From assembly GCA_017984435.1 (NCBI GenBank), contig JAGNZK010000032.1:1-35178 (forward strand): DNA of 35,178 bases, in the 5' to 3' direction. This DNA is from Nitrosomonas sp. GTDB taxonomy: Bacteria > Pseudomonadota > Gammaproteobacteria > Burkholderiales > Nitrosomonadaceae. Below are positions 8,458-18,887 of this stretch, piece after piece; position 1 is the stretch's first letter, and each line of letters starts with the position of its first letter. The notes beneath the pieces were generated by a model. It saw nothing but the letters and a program-made list of their open reading frames with translations. It searched no databases and was not told the origin of the DNA. The translations under genes and the position numbers were made by a program.

Positions 8458-9567
8458 TTATTCCGAAAAGAATTCACGAGCCTTATCCATCCATGATTTA
8501 GCCCGAGGACTGTGACGAGGACCATCTTTCAAACTAATTGCTTCGAGTTCTTCTAACAGCTCTTTTTGACGTGCTGTCAACCTAACCGGAGTTTCCACAA
8601 CGACGTGGCAGAGTAAATCGCCTTTGTCATGACTACGCACACCTTTGATTCCTTTACCTCGTAAACGGAAAATTTTTCCTGTTTGCGTTTCCGTGGGTAC
8701 CTTAATTTTGGCATGTCCTTCCAGCGTAGGTACTTCAATTTCTCCACCTAATGCGGCGACACTGAAACTAATCGGTATTTCACAGTGTAAATGATCGCCT
8801 TCACGGCGAAAGACAGAGTGTGCCGACAAATGAATGACTACATATAAGTCACCCGGTGGCCCACCATTTAAACCGGCCTCCCCTTCACTTGAAACACGAA
8901 TGCGATCACCATCATCAACCCCCATTGGAATTTTTACATTTAATGTCTTATGCCGCTTCATAAGCCCTGCACCATGACAGGTTGTGCAAGGGTGCGTAAT
9001 AGTCTTACCAGTACCTTGACACTTAGGGCATGTTTGTTGAATAGAAAAAAAACCCTGCTGCATTCTTACTTGTCCATGCCCATGACAGGTAGCGCAAGTC
9101 TTTAATGAAGTGCCCGGTTCTGCGCCTGCACCATGACAATTTTCACATTTCTCCATGGTAGGGATGCGAATTTTTGTCTCAGTTCCATGTGCCGCTTGTT
9201 CTAAAGAGATCTCCAGGTTATAGCGTAAATCAGAGCCACGATGCATATTTGAGCGTCCACCACGGCCGCCGAAAATATCGCCGAAAATATCACTAAATGC
9301 ATCGCTGAACCCTTGCGCACCGCCCCCACCTTGGGCACTAGGATCAACGCCGGCATGACCAAATTGATCGTAAGCAGCACGCTTATTAGCGTCAGTCAAT
9401 ATTTCATAAGCTTCTTTGGCTTCTTTAAACATCTCTTCCGACTTAACATCGCCGGCATTACGATCGGGGTGATACTTCATTGCCAATTTGCGATAGGCTT
9501 TCTTGATAATACTTTCGTCGGCATCACGGCTAACACCGAGTACTTCATAGTAATCGCGCTTACTCAT
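8458..9567 (-). CDS. dnaJ: Chaperone protein DnaJ
   Basis: 369 residues with the full type I DnaJ layout: J domain with HPD at 33-35, a Gly/Phe-rich stretch (about 70-105), four zinc-binding CxxCxGxG repeats ([32 protein letters not shown]) and the C-terminal substrate-binding domains. It delivers unfolded clients to DnaK and stimulates its ATPase. It is the last gene of the leftward grpE-dnaK-dnaJ heat-shock operon. A 138-base gap containing a strong hairpin separates it from dnaK, which could lower its expression relative to dnaK. Confidence 0.98.
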   Translation of the reverse strand: MSKRDYYEVLGVSRDADESIIKKAYRKLAMKYHPDRNAGDVKSEEMFKEAKEAYEILTDANKRAAYDQFGHAGVDPSAQGGGGAQGFSDAFSDIFGDIFGGRGGRSNMHRGSDLRYNLEISLEQAAHGTETKIRIPTMEKCENCHGAGAEPGTSLKTCATCHGHGQVRMQQGFFSIQQTCPKCQGTGKTITHPCTTCHGAGLMKRHKTLNVKIPMGVDDGDRIRVSSEGEAGLNGGPPGDLYVVIHLSAHSVFRREGDHLHCEIPISFSVAALGGEIEVPTLEGHAKIKVPTETQTGKIFRLRGKGIKGVRSHDKGDLLCHVVVETPVRLTARQKELLEELEAISLKDGPRHSPRAKSWMDKAREFFSE

Positions 9568-9636
9568 ATTGATTTCCTACTACTGGAATAAAATTTATGG
9601 TTGCTGTTAATTCTAACTTATAATCAAACACTAAAA

Positions 9637-9684
9637 CGCAGAGACGCAAAAGAAGATTTGAAAATCATCTCTTGCGTCTCTGCG
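9637..9684. repeat. Inverted repeat in the dnaK-dnaJ gap
   Basis: CGCAGAGACGCAA at 9637-9649 pairs perfectly with TTGCGTCTCTGCG at 9672-9684, and the pairing continues inward with two mismatches (AGA/TCT and GATTT/AAATC), so most of the 48 bases form one near-perfect hairpin. The motif resembles intergenic 'ACGCAGAGACGC' repeats that I recall from many environmental bacteria. It could act as a transcription attenuator, mRNA stabiliser or mobile palindromic repeat. Confidence 0.75.
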
Positions 9685-9705
9685 CTTGGTTGATTCTAAT
9701 AATTA

Positions 9706-11646
9706 TTATTTCTTGTTCTTGACTTCTTCAAACTCTGCGTCAACCACTTCACCTTCTACGGGTTTCTCATTCTGACCGGCTGAAGATCCGTCCGCCGCAC
9801 CAGGTTGAGCCTGCTGACCCTGTTGATCGTTCTGCTGATACATCTTCTCAGCCAATTTATGAGCCGCTTCAGTCAATGCCTGAGTTTTTGCATCAATATC
9901 TTCTTTTTTATCAGTTTTGAGTACGTCTTCCGCATCTTTCAATGCAGCCTCAATCTTGGATTTCTCGTCACTATCCAACTGATCTCCATGCTCTTTTAAG
10001 GATTTCTTAACCGAATGAATTATGGAATCACACTGATTACGGCTGGAAATCAATTCCAATGTCTTATGATCTTCTTCAGCATGCGCTTCCGCATCTTTTA
10101 CCATACGATCGACTTCTTCGTCTGACAAGCCGGAGCTCGCTTGGATTTTGATTTTGTTTTCCTTGCCAGTGGCTTTATCTTTTGCCGATACGTGCAAAAT
10201 GCCATTCGCATCGATATCAAACGTCACTTCAATTTGAGGCATACCACGCGGTGCCGGCGGAATATCGCTCAAGTTAAATTGTCCCAAGCTTTTGTTGCCC
10301 GACGCCATTTCACGCTCACCTTGCAATACATGAATGGTTACCGCCGTCTGATTCTCTTCTGCGGTGGAAAATACCTGCTGTGCCTTGGTTGGGATCGTGG
10401 TATTTTTCTGAATCAATTTGGTCATCACACCACCCAGTGTTTCAATGCCTAATGACAAAGGCGTCACATCCAGCAACAGGACATCCTTCACATCGCCTTG
10501 TAACACACCACCCTGAATAGCTGCACCGACAGCGACCGCTTCATCGGGATTCACGTCCTTACGCGGTTCTTTACCGAATATTTCCTTAACTTTATCCTGT
10601 ACCTTAGGCATCCGTGTTTGCCCACCGACCAGAATCACATCATCAATATCAGAAGCGGATAACCCGGCATCTTTAATTGCAGTCCGGCAAGGTCCAACCG
10701 TGCGCTCAATCAGTTCCTCAACCAAGCTTTCCAATTTGGCGCGGGTTATCTTCACAGCCAAGTGTTTAGGTCCGGACGCATCGGCGGTGATATACGGCAA
10801 ATTAACTTCCGTTTGTTGACTGGATGACAATTCAATTTTGGTCTTTTCTGCGGCATCCTTTAAGCGCTGCAATGCCAACATATCTTTCTTTAGATCAATA
10901 CCGCTTTCTTTCTTGAATTCATCAACCAAGTATTCAATCACGCGCGAATCAAAATCTTCACCGCCGAGGAAAGTATCCCCATTAGTCGCTAATACTTCAA
11001 ACTGATGCTCGCCTTCAATCTCGGCAATTTCAATAATGGAAATATCAAAAGTACCCCCGCCCAGATCATATACCGCTATTTTCCGATCGCCTTCTTTTTT
11101 ATCCATCCCAAAAGCCAATGCAGCCGCCGTTGGTTCATTGATAATACGTTTTACTTCCAGACCGGCAATCCGTCCGGCATCTTTGGTTGCCTGACGTTGT
11201 GAATCATTGAAATAAGCAGGTACGGTAATGACAGCCTCAGTGACTGGTTCACCCAGGTAATCCTCGGCTGTTTTCTTCATTTTCATCAATACTTGCGCTG
11301 AAACTTCCGGTGGCGCAATTTTTTTACCGCGCACTTCCACCCATGCATCATTGTTGTCCGCTTTGATAATGCTGTAAGGCACCATTTTGATGTCTCTTTG
11401 CACCATTTCTTCGTCAAAACGGCGTCCAATCAAGCGTTTCACCGCAAACAAGGTATTTTTCGGATTCGTAATCGCTTGTCGTTTGGCTGAGGCACCTACC
11501 AAAACTTCACTCTCCTCAGTATAAGCAACGATAGAAGGGGTTGTTCGCGTACCTTCAGAGTTTTCAATGACTTTGGGTTTGCCGCTTTCCATAACGGATA
11601 CACAAGAGTTCGTGGTACCCAGATCGATACCGATAATTTTTGCCAT
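9706..11646 (-). CDS. dnaK: Chaperone protein DnaK (Hsp70)
   Basis: 646 residues, full length. The N-terminal ATPase domain begins [16 protein letters not shown] and contains the [20 protein letters not shown] and [12 protein letters not shown] phosphate-binding segments. The substrate-binding domain follows [14 protein letters not shown], then a helical lid and a Gln/Gly-rich tail ending EEVKNKK (usually EEVKDKK). It is a cytoplasmic ATP-dependent chaperone working with GrpE and DnaJ, encoded either side. AAGGATC precedes the start. It is 68 bases downstream of grpE and is expected to be driven by the sigma-32 promoter upstream of grpE. Confidence 0.99.
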   Translation of the reverse strand: MAKIIGIDLGTTNSCVSVMESGKPKVIENSEGTRTTPSIVAYTEESEVLVGASAKRQAITNPKNTLFAVKRLIGRRFDEEMVQRDIKMVPYSIIKADNNDAWVEVRGKKIAPPEVSAQVLMKMKKTAEDYLGEPVTEAVITVPAYFNDSQRQATKDAGRIAGLEVKRIINEPTAAALAFGMDKKEGDRKIAVYDLGGGTFDISIIEIAEIEGEHQFEVLATNGDTFLGGEDFDSRVIEYLVDEFKKESGIDLKKDMLALQRLKDAAEKTKIELSSSQQTEVNLPYITADASGPKHLAVKITRAKLESLVEELIERTVGPCRTAIKDAGLSASDIDDVILVGGQTRMPKVQDKVKEIFGKEPRKDVNPDEAVAVGAAIQGGVLQGDVKDVLLLDVTPLSLGIETLGGVMTKLIQKNTTIPTKAQQVFSTAEENQTAVTIHVLQGEREMASGNKSLGQFNLSDIPPAPRGMPQIEVTFDIDANGILHVSAKDKATGKENKIKIQASSGLSDEEVDRMVKDAEAHAEEDHKTLELISSRNQCDSIIHSVKKSLKEHGDQLDSDEKSKIEAALKDAEDVLKTDKKEDIDAKTQALTEAAHKLAEKMYQQNDQQGQQAQPGAADGSSAGQNEKPVEGEVVDAEFEEVKNKK

Positions 11647-11714
11647 GCTTAGATCCTTTTAAAGATTAATTCTGTCTATCAACTGATCTGAAAGTGGAGG
11701 TGCTTGAAAAAAAT

Positions 11715-12308
11715 TCAAGTGCCTTGTGCTTTTGAAACCGATACAAGTGCCGGGCGGATAACTCGCTCATGCAACTTATAACCCTTTTGCATGACCTGAA
11801 CTACCGTATTGGGAGGCGATTCGGAATCAACAGTGCACATTGCCTGGTGTTGATGAGGATCGAATTTTTCTCCCTTGGGATCAATCGCCTTGATGTTGAA
11901 TTTATCAAGCACATTAATCAGTTGTTTCTGTGTCAATTCCATACCGTTTTTGAAATTTTCCAGACTTGCATTTTCAACCGCTAGCGCTGCTTCCAGACTA
12001 TCCATCACGGTCAGTAATTCAGTAGAGAAATTCTCAATGGCATATTTATGCGCATTAGTAACATCAGCTTGCGCGCGTTTACGAATATTCTCCGTTTCGG
12101 CTTTAGCCCTTATCCAGGCATCATGGTGTTCGGCTGCCTTAATTTCAGCTTCTTTCAATAAGTGTTCAAGACTGGGTGAAAGATCTTTCTTTTGCTCAGT
12201 TTGGATAGTTGCATCGCTGGTTATACCAGGTACTTTGGTTTCATCGTTTGCAAATGTTATTTCTGCTTGATTTGATTCTGGATTGTTTGAATTTTCTGAG
12301 CTCTGCAT
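11715..12308 (-). CDS. grpE: Nucleotide exchange factor GrpE
   Basis: 197 residues. A disordered acidic N-terminus (about 50 residues) is followed by a long coiled coil containing AWIRAKAETENIRKRAQADV, then the beta domain with GEKFDPHQHQAM and QKGYKLHERVIRPALVSVS, the GrpE signature. It releases ADP from DnaK. It is first in the heat-shock operon. AGGAG lies 6 bases before the ATG, and a very good sigma-32 promoter is centred about 40 bases upstream. Confidence 0.97.
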   Translation of the reverse strand: MQSSENSNNPESNQAEITFANDETKVPGITSDATIQTEQKKDLSPSLEHLLKEAEIKAAEHHDAWIRAKAETENIRKRAQADVTNAHKYAIENFSTELLTVMDSLEAALAVENASLENFKNGMELTQKQLINVLDKFNIKAIDPKGEKFDPHQHQAMCTVDSESPPNTVVQVMQKGYKLHERVIRPALVSVSKAQGT

Positions 12309-12334
12309 CGTATCTCCTAATAACTTTCAGAGGG

Positions 12335-12363
12335 ATATTGGGATTCTATGTTTGAATTTCAAG
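12335..12363 (-). promoter_or_regulatory. Sigma-32 (RpoH) heat-shock promoter of grpE-dnaK-dnaJ
   Basis: Read on the minus strand: CTTGAAA (12363-12357), a 14-base spacer, then CCCAATAT (12342-12335). The known RpoH consensus is CTTGAAA, spacer of about 11-16, CCCCATnT, so the -35 matches fully and the -10 nearly so. The position, 27-55 bases before the grpE start, fits a heat-shock transcription start. Confidence 0.85.
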
Positions 12364-12443
12364 CATTCGACAAGAATTTATTTGTTATTTGTTCAGATTT
12401 GACAAATTTTCGTGATAAATCAACACATTATTTTACTGGATTC

Positions 12444-13922
<1,479 letters not shown>

Positions 13923-14065
13923 TTAGGTTTGAATTATTGCTATCTTGCGTGTTGATCAAGCGAAGATGGGATTATTTTAGGGGAGTGGTGAGTTGATTTC
14001 TCCAAAAACATTGAAGGATCATCTAAGCTAATCTGCCACAGTTCCTTTTTTAACGTAAATAAAGC

Positions 14066-14380
14066 TCAAAAAAACGTGGAGTTTTTATTCTTACGTCCCT
14101 CTGAAACACCCTGCAACTGGCCAGTTGATAGCATTTTTGTCTCTGGGAATAGTTTTTCATGTATTTCCTGTAATGTATAAATTTCCTGTAATACCTCTAA
14201 TGGGAATCCTTGTCTGTTTCTGTCTTTATCAACGACAAGCAATTTATTGATATACAAATAAATCTCTTTATAACCCCAATGTAATTTGATCATTTCAGCA
14301 ATTTTTTGATAATTCGTATCAAGAAGCGATTCTCTATCACCTAAATACGCTTTAAATTCCTTAATTGAGTTTTTTAACAT
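14066..14380 (-). CDS. Hypothetical protein, 104 residues
   Basis: Unrecognised small, probably helical and cytoplasmic protein, rich in Lys/Glu/Leu, with a KLHWGYKEIYLYINKLL segment in the middle and a polar basic tail ending KNKNSTFF. GGAG sits 5 bases before the ATG, which supports real translation. Codon use is AT-rich compared with purB and the phosphatase gene on either side, so it may be an acquired gene. There is no partner gene nearby. Nothing in the sequence fixes a function. Confidence 0.55.
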   Translation of the reverse strand: MLKNSIKEFKAYLGDRESLLDTNYQKIAEMIKLHWGYKEIYLYINKLLVVDKDRNRQGFPLEVLQEIYTLQEIHEKLFPETKMLSTGQLQGVSEGRKNKNSTFF

Positions 14381-14709
14381 ATATTTACTCCAAACTAAAT
14401 TCGATTGACGTCTATTTTAGAAAAAATAATTTGATTATCTTATGACCATTCCTGGATTACGGATTAATATTTATAAAATTTAACAAACCACAAGTTAAGA
14501 TTTATCGTGTGCAATGATGAAATATAGTTGGATATTTTTCATTGAGAAATACCGCAATATCGAGTGCAGCATCACCTATGAAGGAATTCATTCGATGCGA
14601 AACTGAATTTCGTTTTAGCGGATGTCGTGTTAACCTTTACCCTGCATTATTCAAATTATTCCGTTTGAACCTGTTACTTCCTGAAATCCGATTACAATAA
14701 TAATTTGCT
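14381..14709. other. 329-base gap between divergent genes
   Basis: An AT-rich intergenic stretch holding the promoters of the hypothetical 104-residue gene (leftward) and of the phosphatase-adhC-fghA operon (rightward). I see no clear sigma-70 pair, tRNA or strong hairpin. One 40-codon open frame (14578-14700) ends 9 bases before the phosphatase start; it lacks a Shine-Dalgarno and is not called as a gene. Confidence 0.5.
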
Positions 14710-15216
14710 ATGAACAAGAACAAAAAGATAAAAGTATTATTTGTCTGTATGGGCAATATTTGCCGATCACCCACCGCCGATGCGGTATTCAGGCATTTGG
14801 TCAAAGAAGCCGGAGTTGATCATAGGATTGATGTCGATTCTGCTGGCACGCATGCTTATCATATCGGTGATCCACCGGATCACCGAGCTCAGAATACTGC
14901 GCTGCAACGTGGTTACAAAATGCATGATTTGCGTGCTCGCGCAGTTCAATCCAGTGATTTTGAAGAATTTGATTATATTCTTGCGATGGATAAGGAAAAT
15001 CTTACATTACTGCAACAACGCAGTCCTCAGCAGCATATCAATAAGATTCAACTATTCAGGCAATATGGCAAAAATGTTGCTGCGGATGCCGAGGTGCCCG
15101 ATCCGTATTTTGGCGGACAGCAAGGTTTTGAATTGGTATTGGACATGGTCGAAGAAGCCAGTCAAGGCTTACTGATACATCTTTGCAATGACAAAACAGA
15201 AGGTAGATTTCAATGA
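14710..15216 (+). CDS. Low molecular weight protein tyrosine phosphatase
   Basis: 168 residues. The catalytic P-loop C13-MGNIC-R19-S is right at the N-terminus ([17 protein letters not shown]), and the general acid loop is VPDPYFGG with D131, so both active-site elements of LMW-PTPs are intact. Bacterial members dephosphorylate tyrosine kinases or arginine phosphosites and often control polysaccharide export, but no kinase gene is nearby. The stop overlaps the adhC start by 4 bases, so translation with the formaldehyde genes is probably coupled. Why a phosphatase heads this operon is unclear. Confidence 0.93.
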   Translation: MNKNKKIKVLFVCMGNICRSPTADAVFRHLVKEAGVDHRIDVDSAGTHAYHIGDPPDHRAQNTALQRGYKMHDLRARAVQSSDFEEFDYILAMDKENLTLLQQRSPQQHINKIQLFRQYGKNVAADAEVPDPYFGGQQGFELVLDMVEEASQGLLIHLCNDKTEGRFQ

Positions 15217-16319
15217 AAACAAGAGCCGCTGTCGCCTGGAAAGCTGGTCAACCGTTAACGATAGAAGATGTTGATCTGGAAGGACCGAAATCCGGTGAAG
15301 TATTAGTCGAAATAAAAGCCACCGGCATTTGCCATACTGATTACTACACGCTCTCAGGCGCCGATCCGGAAGGTCTATTTCCTGCTATTTTGGGTCATGA
15401 AGGCGCTGGTGTAGTGGTTGATGTCGGCCCCAACGTCAAATCCTTGCGGAAAGGCGATCATGTCATTCCGTTATACACACCGGAATGCCGCGAATGTAAA
15501 TTCTGCTTATCAAAAAAAACCAACCTATGCCAGGCCATCCGCAGCACCCAAGGCAAAGGACTGATGCCGGACAGCACGTCGCGTTTTTCTCTGGATGGAA
15601 AACCGCTATTTCATTACATGGGTACTTCAACCTTCGCAAATTACACCGTGGTACCTGAAATCGCGTTGGCTAAAATCCGCGAAGATGCGCCTTTTGACAA
15701 AGTCTGCTATATCGGTTGTGGCGTCACTACCGGACTCGGTGCGGTGATCTATACCGCAAAAGTCGAAGCCGGCGCGAACGTAGCAGTGTTCGGCCTGGGC
15801 GGTATCGGCTTGAACGTGATCCAAGGCGCACGCATGGTCGGCGCCGACAAAATTATCGGTATCGATATCAATCCGGAGCGTCAAGCCATGGCACGTAAAT
15901 TCGGTATGACACATTTTATCAACCCAAACGATGTGCTCAATATCGTGGATGCCGTGGTACAGCTGACTGACGGCGGTGCTGATTACAGTTTCGAGTGTAT
16001 CGGCAATACCAAAGTCATGCGGCAAGCACTGGAATGTACGCACAAAGGCTGGGGACGCAGCATCATTATTGGCGTCGCTGAAGCCGGCGCTGAAATCAGC
16101 ACGCGCCCTTTCCAACTCGTTACCGGTCGAAAATGGGAAGGCTCCGCATTCGGCGGTGCACGTGGCCGCACCGATGTACCCAAAATTGTGGATTGGTATA
16201 TGGAAGGCAAAATCGACATTGATTCACTGATCACGCACACATTGTCGCTGGATAACATCAATGAAGGTTTTCATTTAATGAAAACCGGTGAGTCGATTCG
16301 TTCCGTCGTGGTGTATTAA
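15213..16319 (+). CDS. adhC: S-(hydroxymethyl)glutathione dehydrogenase (class III ADH)
   Basis: 368 residues, the normal class III length. Catalytic zinc ligands: C40 in [14 protein letters not shown]62-E63 in GHEGAG, and C169 in [13 protein letters not shown]. Structural zinc cysteines: C92, C95, C98 and C106. The NAD-binding turn GLGGIG is at 194-199. It oxidises S-hydroxymethylglutathione, formed spontaneously from formaldehyde and glutathione, to S-formylglutathione with NAD+. The next gene, two bases away, hydrolyses that product, so the pair forms a complete formaldehyde detoxification route in the cytoplasm. Also named frmA. Confidence 0.97.
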   Translation: MKTRAAVAWKAGQPLTIEDVDLEGPKSGEVLVEIKATGICHTDYYTLSGADPEGLFPAILGHEGAGVVVDVGPNVKSLRKGDHVIPLYTPECRECKFCLSKKTNLCQAIRSTQGKGLMPDSTSRFSLDGKPLFHYMGTSTFANYTVVPEIALAKIREDAPFDKVCYIGCGVTTGLGAVIYTAKVEAGANVAVFGLGGIGLNVIQGARMVGADKIIGIDINPERQAMARKFGMTHFINPNDVLNIVDAVVQLTDGGADYSFECIGNTKVMRQALECTHKGWGRSIIIGVAEAGAEISTRPFQLVTGRKWEGSAFGGARGRTDVPKIVDWYMEGKIDIDSLITHTLSLDNINEGFHLMKTGESIRSVVVY

Positions 16320-16321
16320 TC

Positions 16322-17167
16322 GTGGCACCACTGGAAACCCGCAGTCAACATTCGTGTTTTGACGGCATACAAGGCTTTTACCAGCATCCATCGACGGTTA
16401 TCGGCTTACCCATGCGGTTCTCAGTGTATCAGCCGCCGCAAGCAAAACATCAACGCGTGCCGGTGCTGTTTTTCCTGGCTGGTCTTACCTGTACCGAGGA
16501 AACCTTCATGACTAAAGCAGGCGCACAGCGCTACGCCGCCGAGTACGGCTTAATGCTGGTATCGATGGACACCAGTCCGCGCCAAACCGGCATTCTCGGT
16601 GAAACCGACAATTGGGATTTCGGCGCCGGTGCAGGATTTTACTTGGACGCTTTGCTCGCACCGTGGTCGAAGCATTACCGCATGGAAAGTTACATTACCC
16701 AGGAACTACGCCAGATCATCGTCGACCAATTTCCCACCGATCAAAACCGCATCGGTATTTTTGGTCATTCGATGGGTGGACATGGCGCATTGACACTAGC
16801 GCTACGTTATCCTGAGCTCTACCGCTCCGTCTCGGCTTTTGCGCCAATTTACGCACCGGCACAATGCCCGTGGGGACAGAAAGCATTCCGCAACTATTTG
16901 GGTGAAGATCAACAAAACTGGCGCCAGTATGATGCCACCGCATTGATCGAAGACGGTTGCCGTGCGCCAGATTTATTGATCGATCAGGGCTTAGACGATC
17001 AGTTCCTGACGCAGCAACTGTACCCGGAAGCTTTGGAAAAAGCGTGCCGCGAAGCGGATCAGAAGCTCACGCTGCGTTTTCACAGCGGATACGATCATAG
17101 TTATTATTTCATTAGCACCTTTATCGGTGAGCATTTGAGCTATCATCGCGATGCGCTGATAGGATAA
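16322..17167 (+). CDS. fghA: S-formylglutathione hydrolase
   Basis: 281 residues from a GTG start, two bases after adhC; no better ATG is close to the expected N-terminus. It is an esterase D-type alpha/beta hydrolase with nucleophile S150 in GHSMGGHGAL, acid D224 in DQGLDDQFL and base H257 in GYDHSYYF. The family motif LTCTEETFMTKAG is also present. It converts S-formylglutathione to formate and glutathione, finishing the pathway begun by adhC. Also named frmB/yeiG type. Confidence 0.95.
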   Translation: MAPLETRSQHSCFDGIQGFYQHPSTVIGLPMRFSVYQPPQAKHQRVPVLFFLAGLTCTEETFMTKAGAQRYAAEYGLMLVSMDTSPRQTGILGETDNWDFGAGAGFYLDALLAPWSKHYRMESYITQELRQIIVDQFPTDQNRIGIFGHSMGGHGALTLALRYPELYRSVSAFAPIYAPAQCPWGQKAFRNYLGEDQQNWRQYDATALIEDGCRAPDLLIDQGLDDQFLTQQLYPEALEKACREADQKLTLRFHSGYDHSYYFISTFIGEHLSYHRDALIG

Positions 17168-17251
17168 TTCTATGATGTGTTAAATGAATCAGCTATTTTC
17201 GTTTTACAATCTTAAGGGGTATACATTTCCAGTAACGAAATTCATGATTCT

Positions 17252-17267
17252 GACCTGACCCCGTTTT
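17252..17267 (+). repeat. Left inverted 16-mer of a two-gene insert
   Basis: GACCTGACCCCGTTTT. Its reverse complement recurs with one mismatch at 18798-18813. The pair encloses the DUF4359/Ivy-like and HEPN-like genes. Similar 'GACCTGxCCCCGTTTT' strings are ones I recall flanking REP-associated (IS200-like) transposases in many proteobacteria. Confidence 0.6.
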
Positions 17268-17303
17268 GCTCTGAATTAGATAAAAATTTTCACAAGTTAA
17301 AAC

Positions 17304-18152
17304 ATGCCATCACTAACCAAAACCATTGTTGCAGTTACATTACTAGCTCTTTTTACATATACAAATCCCTCAATGGAAGCTTATGAAAAATTTATACATG
17401 AGCAGATCCTTCAAGAAACTCGTACGCAGGATAGTTTAACTAAGTTTTTTGGCTCATTGTTTGGAGGATTCGTCAGCAGCTTAATCACTAATTCAACAAT
17501 TAGAAGAGATTTTATAATTTTAAGTTTTTATGATACTGATTTTGGAGGCGAACAACTTAAGGTTGTTGGAATACTAAATAATTTCGTTGTAATAAGTCCA
17601 TTAAAATCAGAACAAAAATATACTTCGAGTTTACCTTTAAAAGAAAAGGAAATCTCATCCGCAGAGTACGAGCAAGTAACAGTAGCAAAAGCAAATCCCA
17701 ATGAAATAGTTGATTGCGTACAATTCCCCTATCCAACAAATCAAGGCGTTGATAGCGAAAACTTATCTAATTTGGAAGAATGGGCAGGGCGCTATCCAAC
17801 ACAAAGCTTTGGCAACAGAAAGAAACCCAATTTCTTCGCAATACCTCAAATTAAGAAACGTCTCCAACATATATTATCAAGTGCAGATTTTGAAGCGATA
17901 ACGATTGAGTACGGAGTCGAGGGCCCAATTGAGTTAATAGATAATTTTTTGTTTATCTCTCGCTGCAAACCTCATGATTGTGCGGAAAACAATGCTTCAA
18001 TTGCTGTTGGATTACACGATGGCTCGATTCTTGTAGTACTTACTCAGTCTCCCGATGCAGTATCCAATCCTAACACGAAACGTTGCTTTGCTTTGAACAG
18101 CAGCTTAGAAAAACTACCAGAAAATATTTTAAAACGCTTTTTTAACCCATAA
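17304..18152 (+). CDS. Exported protein with DUF4359-like N-terminus and Ivy-like C-terminal motif
   Basis: 282 residues. The N-terminus has one hydrophobic signal or anchor segment (residues 4-20) then NPSMEAYEKFIHEQI, as in DUF4359 proteins. The C-terminal part contains FISRCKPHDCAENNASIAVG, with CKPHDC at 221-226. CKPHDC is the disulfide-closed loop by which Ivy (inhibitor of vertebrate lysozyme) plugs the lysozyme active site, and the following strand VGLHDGSILVVLTQS fits the Ivy fold. A periplasmic c-type lysozyme inhibitor role is therefore suggested but not shown. Codon use is AT-rich and no Shine-Dalgarno is visible. It lies inside an inverted-repeat-bounded insert, with the HEPN-like gene 23 bases downstream. 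Confidence 0.7.
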   Translation: MPSLTKTIVAVTLLALFTYTNPSMEAYEKFIHEQILQETRTQDSLTKFFGSLFGGFVSSLITNSTIRRDFIILSFYDTDFGGEQLKVVGILNNFVVISPLKSEQKYTSSLPLKEKEISSAEYEQVTVAKANPNEIVDCVQFPYPTNQGVDSENLSNLEEWAGRYPTQSFGNRKKPNFFAIPQIKKRLQHILSSADFEAITIEYGVEGPIELIDNFLFISRCKPHDCAENNASIAVGLHDGSILVVLTQSPDAVSNPNTKRCFALNSSLEKLPENILKRFFNP

Positions 18153-18175
18153 AATAATTAAAAACATTTAAAACC

Positions 18176-18712
18176 ATGACCAATCTTGGGATAAAAATCA
18201 TCACTCACGAAAACTGGATGAATCCAGATCCTTTAATGAAAAACTTGGTTATACGTCAAGATGACAAGATTTCTATTATGTCAGCCGAAGAGTGGGTGAT
18301 ATCAATTCTTACGCCCAAACTTTCGGAAACAGTGCCATTAGAAATTCACAAGCTATTTGAAGTAGCCCGCGGCTCTATGTTATATGGTTACTTTTTCTAT
18401 CCGCTTTTCACATTAGCATTCGAACAACTACTCCGCGTTGCTGAAGCAGCCATTAGTGAAAAATGCAAACAAATTACAACCGATAAAATAGGTAATAAAA
18501 CTTTTAAAGACAAAGTTGATCGCCTTAATAAAAATAAGCTCTTTTCAGATGAAGAATATACAAAATGGAACTCACTGAGAAATCTAAGAAACGTAGCATC
18601 TCATCCTAACGAGCAGACAATTTTACCCCCAGGAATCACTCTCGAATTCATCTTTATCATATCTGAGTTAATCAATAGCTTATTTACACAACACAACCGG
18701 CAACACAACTAG
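18176..18712 (+). CDS. HEPN-like protein with RNxxxH motif
   Basis: 178 residues, mostly helical and without membrane segments. Residues 138-143 read RNVASH inside NSLRNLRNVASHPNEQ; an Arg-polar-x3-His motif at the end of a helical bundle is the hallmark of HEPN-fold proteins, many of which are RNases in toxin-antitoxin or defence systems. An upstream helix, FYPLFTLAFEQLLRVAEAAI, would fit the bundle. No nucleotidyltransferase or antitoxin gene is adjacent; the only neighbour is the Ivy-like gene. AT-rich, no visible Shine-Dalgarno. The HEPN assignment is by motif only. Confidence 0.55.
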   Translation: MTNLGIKIITHENWMNPDPLMKNLVIRQDDKISIMSAEEWVISILTPKLSETVPLEIHKLFEVARGSMLYGYFFYPLFTLAFEQLLRVAEAAISEKCKQITTDKIGNKTFKDKVDRLNKNKLFSDEEYTKWNSLRNLRNVASHPNEQTILPPGITLEFIFIISELINSLFTQHNRQHN

Positions 18713-18797
18713 AATCAGATACAGAATCAAGAATCTAATACAAGTAATCTTCATCTAGCAAAATACGCAAAACAAAAAACATACAAGACTCATCAGA

Positions 18798-18813
18798 AAA
18801 ACGGGGACAGGTC
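18798..18813 (-). repeat. Right inverted 16-mer of the two-gene insert
   Basis: AAAACGGGGACAGGTC on the plus strand, the reverse complement of the 17252-17267 repeat with one mismatch (15/16). It lies 85 bases after the HEPN-like gene and 75 bases before the 3' end of rdgB. Confidence 0.6.
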
Positions 18814-18887
18814 TAGAACTAAGAATTTATTGTTCTTGCGAAGAATCGCACTGCGAGATCGAGAAAATTTTGTGATGCGGTGTTTTC

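Noticed and set aside
11875-12270. 131-codon open frame opposite grpE
   Set aside because: Shadow of grpE on the other strand; GrpE motifs are clear and no start signal supports the antisense frame.
14578-14700. 40-codon frame just upstream of the phosphatase gene
   Set aside because: It ends suggestively 9 bases before the next start, but has no Shine-Dalgarno and no recognisable content; kept only as a remark in the intergenic entry.
15627-16115. 162-codon open frame antisense to adhC
   Set aside because: Lies fully inside adhC, whose zinc and NAD motifs are intact; the antisense translation has no recognisable family and follows from codon bias.
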